From: CAWCLK01 sp963796225
Lineage (GTDB): Bacteria > Actinomycetota > Nitriliruptoria > Nitriliruptorales > Nitriliruptoraceae
Direction of reading: 5' to 3'
Assembly: GCA_963796225.1 (NCBI GenBank)
Contig: CAWCLK010000018.1
Coordinates: 1-64,000, forward strand
DNA length: 64,000 nt
Shown: in pieces, positions 18,196 to 28,927 of the stretch
Layout: every line of letters starts with the position of its first letter
How positions within the stretch are numbered: the stretch's first letter is position 1
Position numbers and translations under genes: made by a program
Notes under the pieces: model-generated
The model's input: the letters and a program-made list of their open reading frames with translations, nothing else
Told to the model about the DNA's origin: nothing
Databases searched by the model: none

Positions 18196-18807
18196 GTGCA
18201 CACCCAGGTCGACGACCCCGCGACGGCGGGGCGGGGCGACGTGTCCCGTCGGCGACTGGTGCAGCTCGGCGCCGCCGCGCTCGTGCTGCTGCTCGTCGTC
18301 GGGGCGGCGGCCGCCGTCCCACTGCTGGGGATGCGCGCCGACATCGCGACCATGCAGGAGGACCTCGCGGCCCAGCGCGAGCTGACGAACGAGCTGCTCG
18401 ACGGGATCGGCGACCAGCTCGCGATCACCCGTCAGCTCGCGGACACCGCGCAGACGCTCGACGGCCGCACGGCCGCGCTGCAGGAGGACGCCGACGCACT
18501 CCACGACATCGCCAGCGACCTGCGGGTGACGGCCCGGGGACTGCGCGACGACATCGTCCCCCGCCTCGACGAGGCCCTCGCGATCGCCCGCCAGGGGCTC
18601 GACGAGGCCCAGGTCCTTCGCGAGGGCACCTTCGAGCGCCTCGACACCCTGCTGTCCGTGGCCGACCAGCTGCTCGCGGAGATCCGGCTCGTGCGGACCG
18701 GGGCGTTCGCCCGGCTGGACACCACGATCGACATCGCTCGCGAGGTGCTCGACGAGACCCGCGAGATCAACCGCAAGATCCCGGAATCGACGCGCGCGAT
18801 CCCCTGA
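18196..18807 (+). CDS. Single-pass membrane protein with long coiled coil, unknown function
   Basis: 203 residues. A short cytoplasmic N-terminus is followed by one transmembrane segment (LGAAALVLLLVVGAAAAVPLL) and then about 150 residues of heptad-like helix rich in Asp, Leu, Ala and Arg, with several repeats of the LDxxLxxAxxxLDEA type. The external or periplasm-side domain is therefore a long coiled coil. Similar proteins are annotated only as hypothetical. GTG at 18196 has AGGGGG a few bases upstream; TACCGT about 33 nt before it could be the -10 box. It is divergent from the anchored protein of unknown function. Confidence 0.65.
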   Translation: MHTQVDDPATAGRGDVSRRRLVQLGAAALVLLLVVGAAAAVPLLGMRADIATMQEDLAAQRELTNELLDGIGDQLAITRQLADTAQTLDGRTAALQEDADALHDIASDLRVTARGLRDDIVPRLDEALAIARQGLDEAQVLREGTFERLDTLLSVADQLLAEIRLVRTGAFARLDTTIDIAREVLDETREINRKIPESTRAIP

Positions 18808-18928
18808 GCACCAGCGCTCGGCACCAGAACAGGGACGCGGACCCCGTCCGACCGACCGACCTCGGGCACGTCGCCGCGGGGCCCCGGGCACGAACTGCGG
18901 ACGACCCCCAGCCAGGACCTTCGAACCC

Positions 18929-19348
18929 ATGCTCGCTCGACACGACCTCGCCACGGCCTTCGCCGAGTGGGTGCTCGCGCCCCGCCACGACGACCTGGTC
19001 CCCGTCCCACCCCACCGGGACGCGGACGACGTGCACGTCGACGCCCTGCCCGCAGCCACGGTCGCCTACGAGCTCTCGGACTTCTCCGAGCCGCTGCCCG
19101 AGCCCGTGGGGGTGGCCCTGCGCCTGCCGCTGTCGGCCACCTTCGCCCACGCCGCCCGGCTGCTGTGGTGCATGCGCGACGACGAGTCGCTGCGGGTGAC
19201 GTCCTACGAGCAGGCGATCCGCACGCTGCAGTCCCTGCCGCCCGAGGACTTCCGGCGCTACTACCACGTCGTCGACGAGGCCGTCGACGCCGTCACGACG
19301 ACGCTGCCGGTGTGGCCCGGCCCCGAGGACACCTCCCCGGCCGCCTGA
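18929..19348 (+). CDS. Conserved hypothetical protein, cytoplasmic
   Basis: 139 residues without signal peptide or membrane segment. It contains an acidic N-terminal helix, a strand-rich centre and YEQAIRTLQSLPPEDFRRYYHVVDEAVDAV, a helical pair near the C-terminus. I do not recognise a family. It starts about 120 nt after the coiled-coil gene and ends just before a strong bidirectional hairpin, so it is probably the end of that unit. No good ribosome binding site is seen before the ATG, and the start is uncertain. Confidence 0.55.
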   Translation: MLARHDLATAFAEWVLAPRHDDLVPVPPHRDADDVHVDALPAATVAYELSDFSEPLPEPVGVALRLPLSATFAHAARLLWCMRDDESLRVTSYEQAIRTLQSLPPEDFRRYYHVVDEAVDAVTTTLPVWPGPEDTSPAA

Positions 19349-19371
19349 GCGCCCACCCACCACGACGCACG

Positions 19372-19405
19372 ACGTGACCCCGGGCCGAACGGCCCGGGGT
19401 CACGT
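19372..19405. terminator. Bidirectional hairpin terminator between convergent units
   Basis: A perfect 15-bp stem, ACGTGACCCCGGGCC paired with its complement around a GAAC tetraloop. It lies between the + strand hypothetical gene and the convergent sdhB stop. No U-tract follows, as is usual in very GC-rich actinobacteria. Confidence 0.85.
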
Positions 19406-19422
19406 GGTGGTGGGTCCTCGGA

Positions 19423-20171
19423 CTAGGCGCTCTTGCGCCCCGACAGCTTCGCCTTGAGGTAGTCCCGGTTCATCAGCGCGATGAAGTCGATCGAGATCTC
19501 CTTCGGGCACGCGGCCTCGCACTCGCCCATGTTCGTGCAGGACCCGAAGAAGTCCTCCATGGTGTCGACCATGTTCTCGGTGCGCTCGAGGCGTTCCGGC
19601 TGGCCCTGGGGCAGCATGTTGAGGTGCGCGATCTTCGCCGACGTGAACAGCTGCGCCGCGCCGTTCGGGCAGGCGGCCACGCAGGCCCCGCAGCCGATGC
19701 ACGCCGCCGCGTCCATGGCGAGGTCGGCGGTGTCCTTGCCGACGGGCGTCAGGTTGGCGTCGGGCGCCGACCCGGTGTCGATGCTGATGTAGCCACCGGA
19801 CTCGATGATGCGGTCGAACGCCGAGCGGTCGACCACGAGGTCCTTGACCAGCGGGAAGCCGGATGCGCGCCACGGTTCGATGACGATCTCGTCACCGTCG
19901 TTGAACTTGCGCATGTGCAGCTGGCACGTGGCGGTGCCGCGCTGGGGCCCGTGCGGGATGCCGTTGATCATCACGCCGCAGGTGCCGCAGATGCCTTCGC
20001 GGCAGTCGTGGGCGAACTCGATCGGCTCGCCGCCGTCGGCGGTGATGGTCTCGTTGACCTCGTCGAGCATCTCGAGGAACGAGGCGTCCTCGGAGACGTC
20101 GTGGGCCTTGTAGGTGACGAACTCGCCGGGCGCATCGGGGCCCGCCTGACGCCACACGTGGAGCGTGAGGT

Positions 20172-20175
<4 letters not shown>
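19423..20175 (-). CDS. sdhB: Succinate dehydrogenase iron-sulfur subunit
   Basis: 250 residues carrying the three Fe-S centres. CREGICGTC plus Cys84 (about C58, C63, C66, C84) binds the 2Fe-2S cluster; CIGCGACVAACP and CTNMGECEAACP bind the 4Fe-4S and 3Fe-4S clusters. It passes electrons from SdhA to the quinone at SdhC. The GTG start overlaps the sdhA stop (GTGA) and is preceded by GAGGAG. The end is followed by the strong hairpin at 19372. Confidence 0.95.
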
Positions 20176-22106
<1,931 letters not shown>

Positions 22107-22140
22107 GTGCGACGACCTCTCTTCTCGTCCGCGAGACGGC

Positions 22141-22860
22141 TCAGGAGACGATGCCGGTGAGCACGGCGATGGGGAACGTGATGTTGCCGCCGACCACGAT
22201 CACGGTGAACCCGATCGCGAGGCCGCGGCGCCAGTGGTTGAACCGCCGGTTGTTCAGTCCGAGGCTCTGGAACATGCTCCAGACCCCGTGGTACAGGTGC
22301 ACGCCCAGGGCGAGGTTGGCGGCGATGTAGAAGGCCGACACGACGGGGCGGGAGAAGCTGGCGACGAGGTTGCTGTAGACCGCGCCCCGCTCCCAGGCCG
22401 CCGGCGCCGCGGGCTGGGCGCCCCACGTGAGGTCGGCGAGGTGGAAGCCGATGAACAGCAGCACGATCACGCCGGTCCAGCGCATCGTGCGGGCGGCGAA
22501 GTCGGCGGCCACGTAGTCGCGGTGCGACTGGTAGGTCGTGGGCCGGGCCTGGCGGTTCATGACCGTCAGGGCGTAGGCCGCGTGCACGTGGACCACCAGC
22601 GCGACGATCAGCACCAGCCGCAGGATCCAGATGGTGACGTTCTCGGGCAGGATCGGCACCAGCAGTCCCTCGCGCAGGAACTCGCTGTAGTGGTTGATCG
22701 CCTCGGCACCCAGGTACATCTTCAGGTTGCCGATCATGTGGGCGAAGACGTAGCCCAGACCGACGATCCCGGAGATCGCCATCGCGTACTTCTTGCCGAT
22801 CGCGGAGCCGTAGAACTCGACGATCCACGGGCGGCGTGTGGCGGGGGCTGCAGTCGCCAT
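22141..22860 (-). CDS. sdhC: Succinate dehydrogenase cytochrome b subunit (type B, diheme)
   Basis: 239 residues with five transmembrane segments and histidines in the positions of a diheme cytochrome b (AHMIGNL, HVHAAYAL, GFHLADL, GVHLYHGVW). There is no sdhD gene, so this is a three-subunit type B complex like those of Bacillus, Wolinella and many actinobacteria. AGGAGG precedes the ATG by 10 nt. It is first in sdhCAB and divergent from the dehydrogenase gene at 23087 across a 226-nt gap in which I see no clear operator. Confidence 0.92.
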   Translation of the reverse strand: MATAAPATRRPWIVEFYGSAIGKKYAMAISGIVGLGYVFAHMIGNLKMYLGAEAINHYSEFLREGLLVPILPENVTIWILRLVLIVALVVHVHAAYALTVMNRQARPTTYQSHRDYVAADFAARTMRWTGVIVLLFIGFHLADLTWGAQPAAPAAWERGAVYSNLVASFSRPVVSAFYIAANLALGVHLYHGVWSMFQSLGLNNRRFNHWRRGLAIGFTVIVVGGNITFPIAVLTGIVS

Positions 22861-23086
22861 CGCTCAGGGGCCTCCTGGGGCGAACGGAACGGGACGGGGA
22901 CCGACGCGCGGCGTCGTTCCACCTCGAAGGTCCGGGGCGGACGGCGCGCGCGGATGCGGACCGTCGGGCACGGTAGCACCGGCTCCCGAGCCTCCCGGAG
23001 CCGACCCGACCGACGGACGTCCGGCACCCCGGCCGGGGCAGTGCTTGACTCGATCGCGACGTCGACAGCGGTGGGAGCGGACGACG

Positions 23087-24353
23087 ATGGAGCTGCGGGA
23101 CGACATGACGCCCTTCGAGGCGGTCAACTACTTCTTCCACAAGGCCGCCGAGATCGACCACCTCAGCGACGCTGCCGTCGCCGTGCTCACCGGCACCTTC
23201 CGCGAGCTGCGGGTCCAGGTCCCCGTCCGTCGCGACGACGGCTCGCTGGACGTCTTCGTCGGCTACCGGATCCAGCACAACGGGGCGCGCGGGCCGTACA
23301 AGGGCGGGACCCGGTACCACCCGACGGCGAACCTCGACGAGATCCGGGCGCTGGCCAGCCTCATGACGTGGAAGACCTCCCTGGTCGACATCCCGTTCGG
23401 TGGGGCCAAGGGCGGCATCGCCGTGGACCCGACCACCATGACCACCTCCGAGATCGAACGGATGTCGCGGACCTACTTCGGCCAGATCGCCCACATCATC
23501 GGCCCGACCCGCGACATCCCCGCCCCGGACGTCAACACCAACGCCCAGGTCATGAGCTGGTTCATGGACGAGTACGGGCGGCGCAACGGCCACACCACCC
23601 AGATCGTGACCGGCAAGCCCCTGGCGCTGGGCGGGTCCGCCGGCCGCGAGGCCGCCACGGGGCGGGGCGTGGTCATCGTCCTGGACCGGGCGGTCGAGCA
23701 GCTCGAGCTCGGTTCCCCGGCCCAGCTGTCGGTGGCGATCCAGGGCTTCGGCAACGTCGGCTCGTGGGCCGCGCAGATCGCCAACGAGCGCGGCTACCGG
23801 GTCGTGGCCGTGTCCGACGTCAACGGGGGGATCCACCACGAGGCAGGGCCTCGACGTGCCTGCGCTCGTCCAGCACGTCGCCGAGTCCGGCACCGTCGTC
23901 GACTTCCCCGGCACGAGCCGGATCAGCAACCAGCAGCTGCTCGAGCTCGACGTCGACGTGCTCATCCCCGCCGCCCTCGGCGAGGTCGTGACCCATCGCA
24001 ACGTGGACCGGCTGTCACCGCACCTCAAGCTGCTCATCGAGGCCGCCAACCACCCGGTGACCCCGGCGGCCGACGCCGCCCTCTACGACAAGGGCGTGAT
24101 GGTGGTGCCCGACATCCTCGCCAACGCCGGCGGTGTCACCGTCTCCTACTTCGAGTGGGTCCAGAACAACCAGGAGATCCAGTGGGACGAGGCGGAGGTC
24201 AACCGCCGCCTCGAGACCTACATGGCCCGCGCCTTCGACCGGTGCCGCGCCTTCCAGCAGGACTCCACCGACGGGGGCTCCATGCGCGAGGCCGCCTTCG
24301 CCCTCGCGGTCGATCGCGTGGTCGAGGCCGCCAGCCTGCGCGGCTACCTGTGA
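23087..24353 (+). CDS. Glu/Leu/Phe/Val dehydrogenase, glutamate-dehydrogenase type, one frameshift
   Basis: About 421 residues. ARGPYKGGTRYHP and MTWKTSLVDIPFGGAKGGI carry the substrate-binding and catalytic lysines, PAPDVNT the conserved Asp, and VAIQGFGNVGSWAA the NAD(P) site. The sequence is closest in pattern to NAD-type glutamate dehydrogenases. Near 23845, after GGIHHE, one extra base shifts the frame; the next frame continues QGLDVPALVQHVAESG and reaches the normal end VVEAASLRGYL. It interconverts glutamate and 2-oxoglutarate, beside the TCA genes sdhCAB. Both halves are well conserved, so an error in the consensus is more likely than gene decay. Confidence 0.88.
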
Positions 24354-24398
24354 CCGGCCCCGCCCCGGTCGCACGGGGCCGACAGCACGACGCGCCCC

Positions 24399-24725
24399 TC
24401 AGCCGCCCAGCAGGCGGTTGAGCGCGCGTCCCACGGGGCCGGGCTGGGGAGGCTCGTAGCCCTCGGGGACCTGGTCCGGGGCGACCTCGGCCAGGGCCTG
24501 CATGACCTCCGGCCCGGTCGGGTTGACCAGCGCGTACTCGCCGACCGTGACCGTCGGGACGGTCTCGTTCCCGTCCGCCACGGACCGGACGAAGGCGGCG
24601 GCGTCCTCGTCCTCCCAGATGTTGCGCATCCCGGCCTCGATGCCGGCCCGTTCGAGGGAGCGGAAGAGGCCGGCACAGAACGGGCAGCCGGGGCGCCAGT
24701 AGACGGTGACGACGGGGTCGGGCAT
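24399..24725 (-). CDS. Glutaredoxin family protein (mycoredoxin-like)
   Basis: 108 residues. TVYWRPGCPFCAGLFRSLERAGIE has the thioredoxin-fold start with the redox centre CPFC near residue 14, and VPTVTVGEYALVNPTG contains the cis-proline and C-terminal strand motif of mycoredoxins. Actinobacterial proteins of this kind reduce mixed disulfides of mycothiol; a mycothiol-dependent enzyme is encoded at 12752. The C-terminal 25 residues are Pro-rich and variable. ATG at 24725 is chosen as it opens directly before the first beta strand. Confidence 0.82.
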   Translation of the reverse strand: MPDPVVTVYWRPGCPFCAGLFRSLERAGIEAGMRNIWEDEDAAAFVRSVADGNETVPTVTVGEYALVNPTGPEVMQALAEVAPDQVPEGYEPPQPGPVGRALNRLLGG

Positions 24726-24813
24726 GGGAGGGGCCTCGCGGGAGACGGGAACCGGGAGCGTCACCTCATGCAACCTGCTGCGGACCCGCGGATGTTCCCG
24801 CCGGTACTGCCCG

Positions 24814-25809
24814 TCAGGCCGGGGGCAGGAACCCCATGGCGTCCTTGGCGGCACGCAGCTTGGGTTCGGCGATGGCACGAGCCCGGGCGGCACCGTCCTT
24901 GAGCACCCGCCGGACCTCGGCAGGGTCGTCGGCCAGCTCGGCGTAGCGTTCCTGCACGGGGCGCAGCATCTCGACCACCGCCTCCGCGACGGCGGTCTTG
25001 AAGGTCCCGTACCCGCCGTCGGCGTACTCGGCCACCAGGTCGTCGACGTCCCGGCCGGAGGCGACCGAGAAGATCTCCAGCAGGTTCGACACGCCCGGCT
25101 TGGCCTCGCGGTCGAAGCGAACCTCGGTCTCGCTGTCGGTCACGGCGGACCGGAACTTCTTGGCGATCCGCTTCGCGTCCTCGAGGATCAGCACCGTGCC
25201 CTTGGGCGAGTCCGCCGACTTGGACATCTTGTTCGTGGGGTTCTGCAGGTCCATCACACGCGCCGCCGCGGGGGGATGGATGGCCTTGGGCAGCACGAAC
25301 ACCTCGCCGAACCGGTGGTTGAACCTTCCGGCGATGTCACGCGCGAGCTCGATGTGGTGGCGCTGGTCCTCGCCCACCGGCACCTCGTCGGCGTCGTACA
25401 GGACGATGTCGGCGGTCTGCAGCACCGGGTAGTCGTACAGGCCTGCGGTCGGGTTGCCCTGTTCGGCCTTCTCCTTGAACTGGGGCATCTTGGCCAGCTC
25501 GCCGTAGCCCGTGACGCAGTTGAACAGCCACGTGCACTCGGCGTGGACGTCGCCGACGTGGGACTGCACGAAGAGGATCGACCGGGCGGGGTCGACGCCC
25601 ATCGCCAGCAGGGCCGTGGCCATGTCGAGGGTCCGCGGGCCCAGCTGGGCCGGGTCGTGGCCCTTCGGCGTCGTGAGGGCGTGCATGTCGACGATGCAGT
25701 AGACGCAGTCCTGGGTGTCCTGCATGCGCACCCAGTTCACGAGCGCCCCGAGGTAGTTGCCGAGGTGCAGGTCGCCGGAGGGCTGGATGCCCGAGAACAC
25801 GCGGGTCAC
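24814..25809 (-). CDS. trpS: Tryptophanyl-tRNA synthetase
   Basis: 331 residues, class I synthetase of normal length. SGDLHLGNYLGA at residues 11-22 is the HIGH-type motif and KMSKS is at 194-198. VQSHVGDVHAECTWLFNCVTG and DYPVLQTADIVLY are typical TrpRS segments. It charges tRNA-Trp. AAGGAGGG 7 nt upstream decides the GTG start at 25809; longer frames upstream are non-coding. Frame intact. Confidence 0.95.
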   Translation of the reverse strand: MTRVFSGIQPSGDLHLGNYLGALVNWVRMQDTQDCVYCIVDMHALTTPKGHDPAQLGPRTLDMATALLAMGVDPARSILFVQSHVGDVHAECTWLFNCVTGYGELAKMPQFKEKAEQGNPTAGLYDYPVLQTADIVLYDADEVPVGEDQRHHIELARDIAGRFNHRFGEVFVLPKAIHPPAAARVMDLQNPTNKMSKSADSPKGTVLILEDAKRIAKKFRSAVTDSETEVRFDREAKPGVSNLLEIFSVASGRDVDDLVAEYADGGYGTFKTAVAEAVVEMLRPVQERYAELADDPAEVRRVLKDGAARARAIAEPKLRAAKDAMGFLPPA

Positions 25810-25901
25810 GTCGCTTCCCTCCTTGCTCGCATGGGTGGAGCGGGCAGGGCAACCACAGCCGACGCCGTCGAGACGACCCCTCGCCCAGCGAACACGACGC
25901 A

Positions 25902-26492
25902 GTGGGGCGCCCCGTGGACGACGAGGGGGTGCCGCACTTCGACCTGGTGCTGCATCGCCGAGGGCGGGCTGACCCTGTCGGCCCCGCACCCCGGCCGACG
26001 TCGACGCGATCGTGGACGGCGTGCCGCGACCCCGCGATCGCCCGGTTCACGCGGGTCCCGTGGCCATACGCTCGAGGAGGACCACGGTTCTTCGTTGACC
26101 TCGCACGACGTGACGCGGTCGAGGGCACCGTTCTGCACCTGCTGGTCCGCGACGACGACGGGCAGGTGCTCGCCTCGTGCGGGCTGCCCGTGGTCGACAC
26201 GCGCGACGTGTCCGCCGAGGTCGGCTACTGGGTCGCGGCCCCGGAGCCGCCGGCAGCGGGTCGCGACACGGGCCAGCCGTGCGGTCTGCCGTTGGGCCTT
26301 CGAGCAGGCCGGCCTGGCGCGGCTCGGGCTTGCGGGCCGCGACCACAACCCCGGGTCCAACGGCGTGGCCCGCGCCCTCGGGTTCACGCTCGAGGGAACC
26401 CTGCGCAGTCGCCCACCGTCGAGGGCGGCACCGACCGTCCGCAGCGCTTCGACATGAACGTGTGGGGCCTGCTGCCCGGCGAGCTGACCTGA
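25902..26492 (+). CDS. GNAT acetyltransferase (RimJ/RimL-like), heavily frame-disrupted
   Basis: Pieces of one acetyltransferase occur in three frames: HFDLVLH, then EGGLTLSAP, then ADVDAIVDGV, then RDPAIARFTRVPWPY and FFVDLARRDA through EVGYWVA, then RRQRVATRASRAVCRWAFEQ and GRDHNPGSNGVARALGFTLEGTLRS, and finally RFDMNVWGLLPGE. These are in the correct RimJ order (substrate loop, beta4, NxxSxxVxxKxGF, end strand). At least five frame changes occur in under 600 nt, the highest density in the window. It could be a real pseudogene or a poor stretch of consensus; the full domain order favours the latter. Start uncertain (GTG 25902 or 25914). Confidence 0.6.
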   Translation: MGRPVDDEGVPHFDLVLHRRGRADPVGPAPRPTSTRSWTACRDPAIARFTRVPWPYARGGPRFFVDLARRDAVEGTVLHLLVRDDDGQVLASCGLPVVDTRDVSAEVGYWVAAPEPPAAGRDTGQPCGLPLGLRAGRPGAARACGPRPQPRVQRRGPRPRVHARGNPAQSPTVEGGTDRPQRFDMNVWGLLPGELT

Positions 26493-26673
26493 CCGCCTCC
26501 GGAGACACCGGACGGCGTGATTGGCGGTCGCGTGTGCCCCCTCGTCCGGGGCCGTTCGCGCGGCGTGCGTCCGACTGGCATGGCGAGGTCGTGACCCGGA
26601 ACGGGGCCACCACCATGGGTCGTGGTCGCGGACACGCCGCGACCGTCTCCCTGTCCCCGAGACAAGGTCTCCC

Positions 26674-27168
26674 ATGAACCGCACCCCCACGCTCCTGACC
26701 ACCACCGCCGCGGCTGGGCTGCTCGCCCTCGGCCTCGCCGCCCCGGCCGTCGCCGACGGCCAGCAGACCGAGGTGAACCCGAGCTTCCAGAGCCATGACG
26801 ACGACGTCATGGGCTCGTTGCAGATGTTCTCCGTGGACGAGGACGGCGACGGGTTCCGCTTCTCGTCGGTCGGCCAGCGCATGGACGACGACACGCACCT
26901 GGAAGGCTCGGCCGTGACCACCGACGGTGACGAGCGGACCGGCGGCGCCGGCCAGCTGACCCTCCACGACGACGAGCGCGCCGACGCCTCGTTCGACTCG
27001 GGCACCACCGACGACGGCGAGACGACCGGGGTGACCTCCGACGGCGCGTTCGACGAGGACGGCGACGGCTCGTTCGACGCCACCCTGCGCGACGACGACC
27101 AGCAGCTCGGCGTGAGCATCGACCCCGACGAGGGCATCGAGGTCCGCACGCCGGACGACGACGTCTGA
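26674..27168 (+). CDS. Secreted acidic protein with two DxDxDG calcium-loop motifs, unknown function
   Basis: 164 residues. The first 28 are a Sec signal peptide ending APAVADG. The mature part is very acidic and Ser/Thr-rich with no Cys. Two loops, DEDGDGFRF and DEDGDGSFD, match the DxDxDG calcium-binding pattern of EF-hand or dockerin-like loops, and a third TDGDERTG is partial. The repeated strand-like blocks (FRFSSVGQ, GAGQLTLHDD, GSFDATLRDD) suggest a small beta-rich domain. Family not recognised. AAGGT lies 6 nt before the ATG. It is monocistronic, with a hairpin just after the stop. Confidence 0.65.
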   Translation: MNRTPTLLTTTAAAGLLALGLAAPAVADGQQTEVNPSFQSHDDDVMGSLQMFSVDEDGDGFRFSSVGQRMDDDTHLEGSAVTTDGDERTGGAGQLTLHDDERADASFDSGTTDDGETTGVTSDGAFDEDGDGSFDATLRDDDQQLGVSIDPDEGIEVRTPDDDV

Positions 27169-27186
27169 TCCCCACGCACTCGCCAC

Positions 27187-27213
27187 CGCCCCGGGCCATG
27201 ACGGCCCGGGGCG
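27187..27213. terminator. Hairpin terminator between convergent genes
   Basis: Perfect 11-bp stem CGCCCCGGGCC with a 5-nt loop ATGAC, located between the stop of the acidic secreted protein and the convergent glucosidase stop. The stem core CCCCGGGCC is the same as in the 19372 hairpin. Confidence 0.8.
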
Positions 27214-27224
27214 TGGTCGTGCCG

Positions 27225-28862
27225 TCAGGCCAGCCAGGCCGTGACGTCGGTCGGCAGCGCCGGCCGGCCGTCGACGCGCGCCAGCTCGCCGCTGGCCACC
27301 AGGACCTCGCTGTGCTCGGGCAGCGGCACCGGTGCGTCGCCGAGGTTGGCGACCACGCGCACGGGGCCGTTCGTGAACGCCAGCACGTCGCCGCCGTCGA
27401 GCTCGCCGTCCCAGGTCAGCGACCCGGCACCGAGGTCGAAGCGGTGCCGCAGCCGCAGCGCCTCGCGGTACAGCTCGAGGGTGGAGCCGGCCACCCCGGC
27501 CTCCTGGTCGACGGCGTGGTCCGCGAAGGCCTTGGGCTGGGGCAACCAGGCCTCCCCCGTGGGCGAGAAGCCGTAGGCCGGGGCGTCCGCCTCCCACGGG
27601 ATCGGGACCCGGCAGCCGTCGCGGCCCAGCACCTCGCCGTCCGTGCGCAGGAACGTGGGGTCCTGGCGCACCTCGGGCGGGAGCGTCGTGTGGTCGGGCA
27701 GGCCCAGCTCCTCGCCCTGGAAGAGGTAGGCCGAACCCGGCAGGCCCAGCATGAGCAGCGACGCCGCGCGGGCGCGGCGCAGACCGAGGTCGGCGTCCGG
27801 CTGCGGGTCGTCGGGTCCGATGCCGTTCAGGCGCGGCGTGCCGGGCTCGAGGGCCAGCCGCGTGGCGTGACGGAGCACGTCGTGGTTGCTGAGCACCCAG
27901 GTGGCGGGCGCCCCGACGCGACCCAGCTCCTCGAGCGACGCCGTGATCACCGTGCGCTGGTCGGCGGCCCGCCATGGGGCCTCGAGGTACTCGAAGTTGA
28001 ACGCCTGGTGCATCTCGTCGGGACGCACGTACCGGGCCATCCGCGGCAACGGGCTGACCCATGCCTCGGCCACCAGCATGCGGTCGCCGTCGAACTCCTC
28101 CAGCACGCGGCGCCAGTCCCGGTAGATCTCGTGGACGTCGTCCTGGTCCCACATCGGCGGGGGCTCCCCGGCCTCGAAGGCGGCGATGTGGCTCGGCTCG
28201 TGCCACCAGTCGGGCAGGGAGGGCTCCTTGACCAGCGCGTGGGCGACGTCGACGCGGAACCCGTCCACGCCCCGCCGCAGCCAGAAGCGCAGGATGTCGC
28301 GGAACTCCTGGCGGACCTCGGGGTTGGTCCAGTCCAGGTCCGGCTGCTTGGCGTCGAACAGGTGCAGGTACCACTGGCCCGGCGAGCCGTCGGGCTCGGT
28401 GATCCGGGTCCAGGCCGGGCCCCCGAACACGCTGTACCAGTTGTTGGGCGGCTCGTCGCCGTCCTCGCCCCGACCGTCGCGGAAGACGTAGCGGGCGCGT
28501 TCGGGGCTGCCGGGTGGGGCCGCGAGCGCCGCCTGGAACCACGCGTGCTCGTCGGAGGTGTGGTTGGGCACCAGGTCGACGATCACCCGCAGGTCGAGCG
28601 CGTGGGCCCGGGCGATCAGCGCGTCGGCGTCGTCGAGGGTGCCGAACAGGGGGTCCACAGCGCGGTAGTCGGCCACGTCGTAGCCGGCGTCGGCGTGGGG
28701 CGAGACGTAGAACGGTGACAGCCACACGGCGTCGGCGCCGAGCTCGGCGACGTGGTCCAGCCGAGCGGTGATGCCGGGCAGGTCACCGACGCCGTCGCCG
28801 TCGCCGTCGGCGAACGAGCGGGGGTAGATCTGGTAGATGACCGCGTGTCGCCACCAGTCCAT
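27225..28862 (-). CDS. GH13 alpha-glucosidase (oligo-1,6-glucosidase/trehalose-hydrolase-like)
   Basis: 545 residues. The GH13 regions are all present: DLVPNHTS (I), GFRVDVAHAL with the nucleophile Asp (II), LVAEAW with the acid Glu (III) and VLSNHDV with the stabilising Asp (IV). QYPRSF-like start (VIYQIYPRSFADGDGDGVGD) places it with GH13 subfamilies 23 and 30. It should hydrolyse short alpha-glucosides in the cytoplasm; no signal peptide. Two ATG codons occur; GGGAGGA lies 7 nt before the second and directly against the first, so the second (28862) is the better start. No transporter or LacI regulator is adjacent. Confidence 0.88.
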   Translation of the reverse strand: MDWWRHAVIYQIYPRSFADGDGDGVGDLPGITARLDHVAELGADAVWLSPFYVSPHADAGYDVADYRAVDPLFGTLDDADALIARAHALDLRVIVDLVPNHTSDEHAWFQAALAAPPGSPERARYVFRDGRGEDGDEPPNNWYSVFGGPAWTRITEPDGSPGQWYLHLFDAKQPDLDWTNPEVRQEFRDILRFWLRRGVDGFRVDVAHALVKEPSLPDWWHEPSHIAAFEAGEPPPMWDQDDVHEIYRDWRRVLEEFDGDRMLVAEAWVSPLPRMARYVRPDEMHQAFNFEYLEAPWRAADQRTVITASLEELGRVGAPATWVLSNHDVLRHATRLALEPGTPRLNGIGPDDPQPDADLGLRRARAASLLMLGLPGSAYLFQGEELGLPDHTTLPPEVRQDPTFLRTDGEVLGRDGCRVPIPWEADAPAYGFSPTGEAWLPQPKAFADHAVDQEAGVAGSTLELYREALRLRHRFDLGAGSLTWDGELDGGDVLAFTNGPVRVVANLGDAPVPLPEHSEVLVASGELARVDGRPALPTDVTAWLA

Positions 28863-28927
28863 GGCCATTCCTCCCTGCAGCGCGACGGGGCCGTCCCTGC
28901 AGACAGCCCCGTCGTGCGGTCGTCGGA

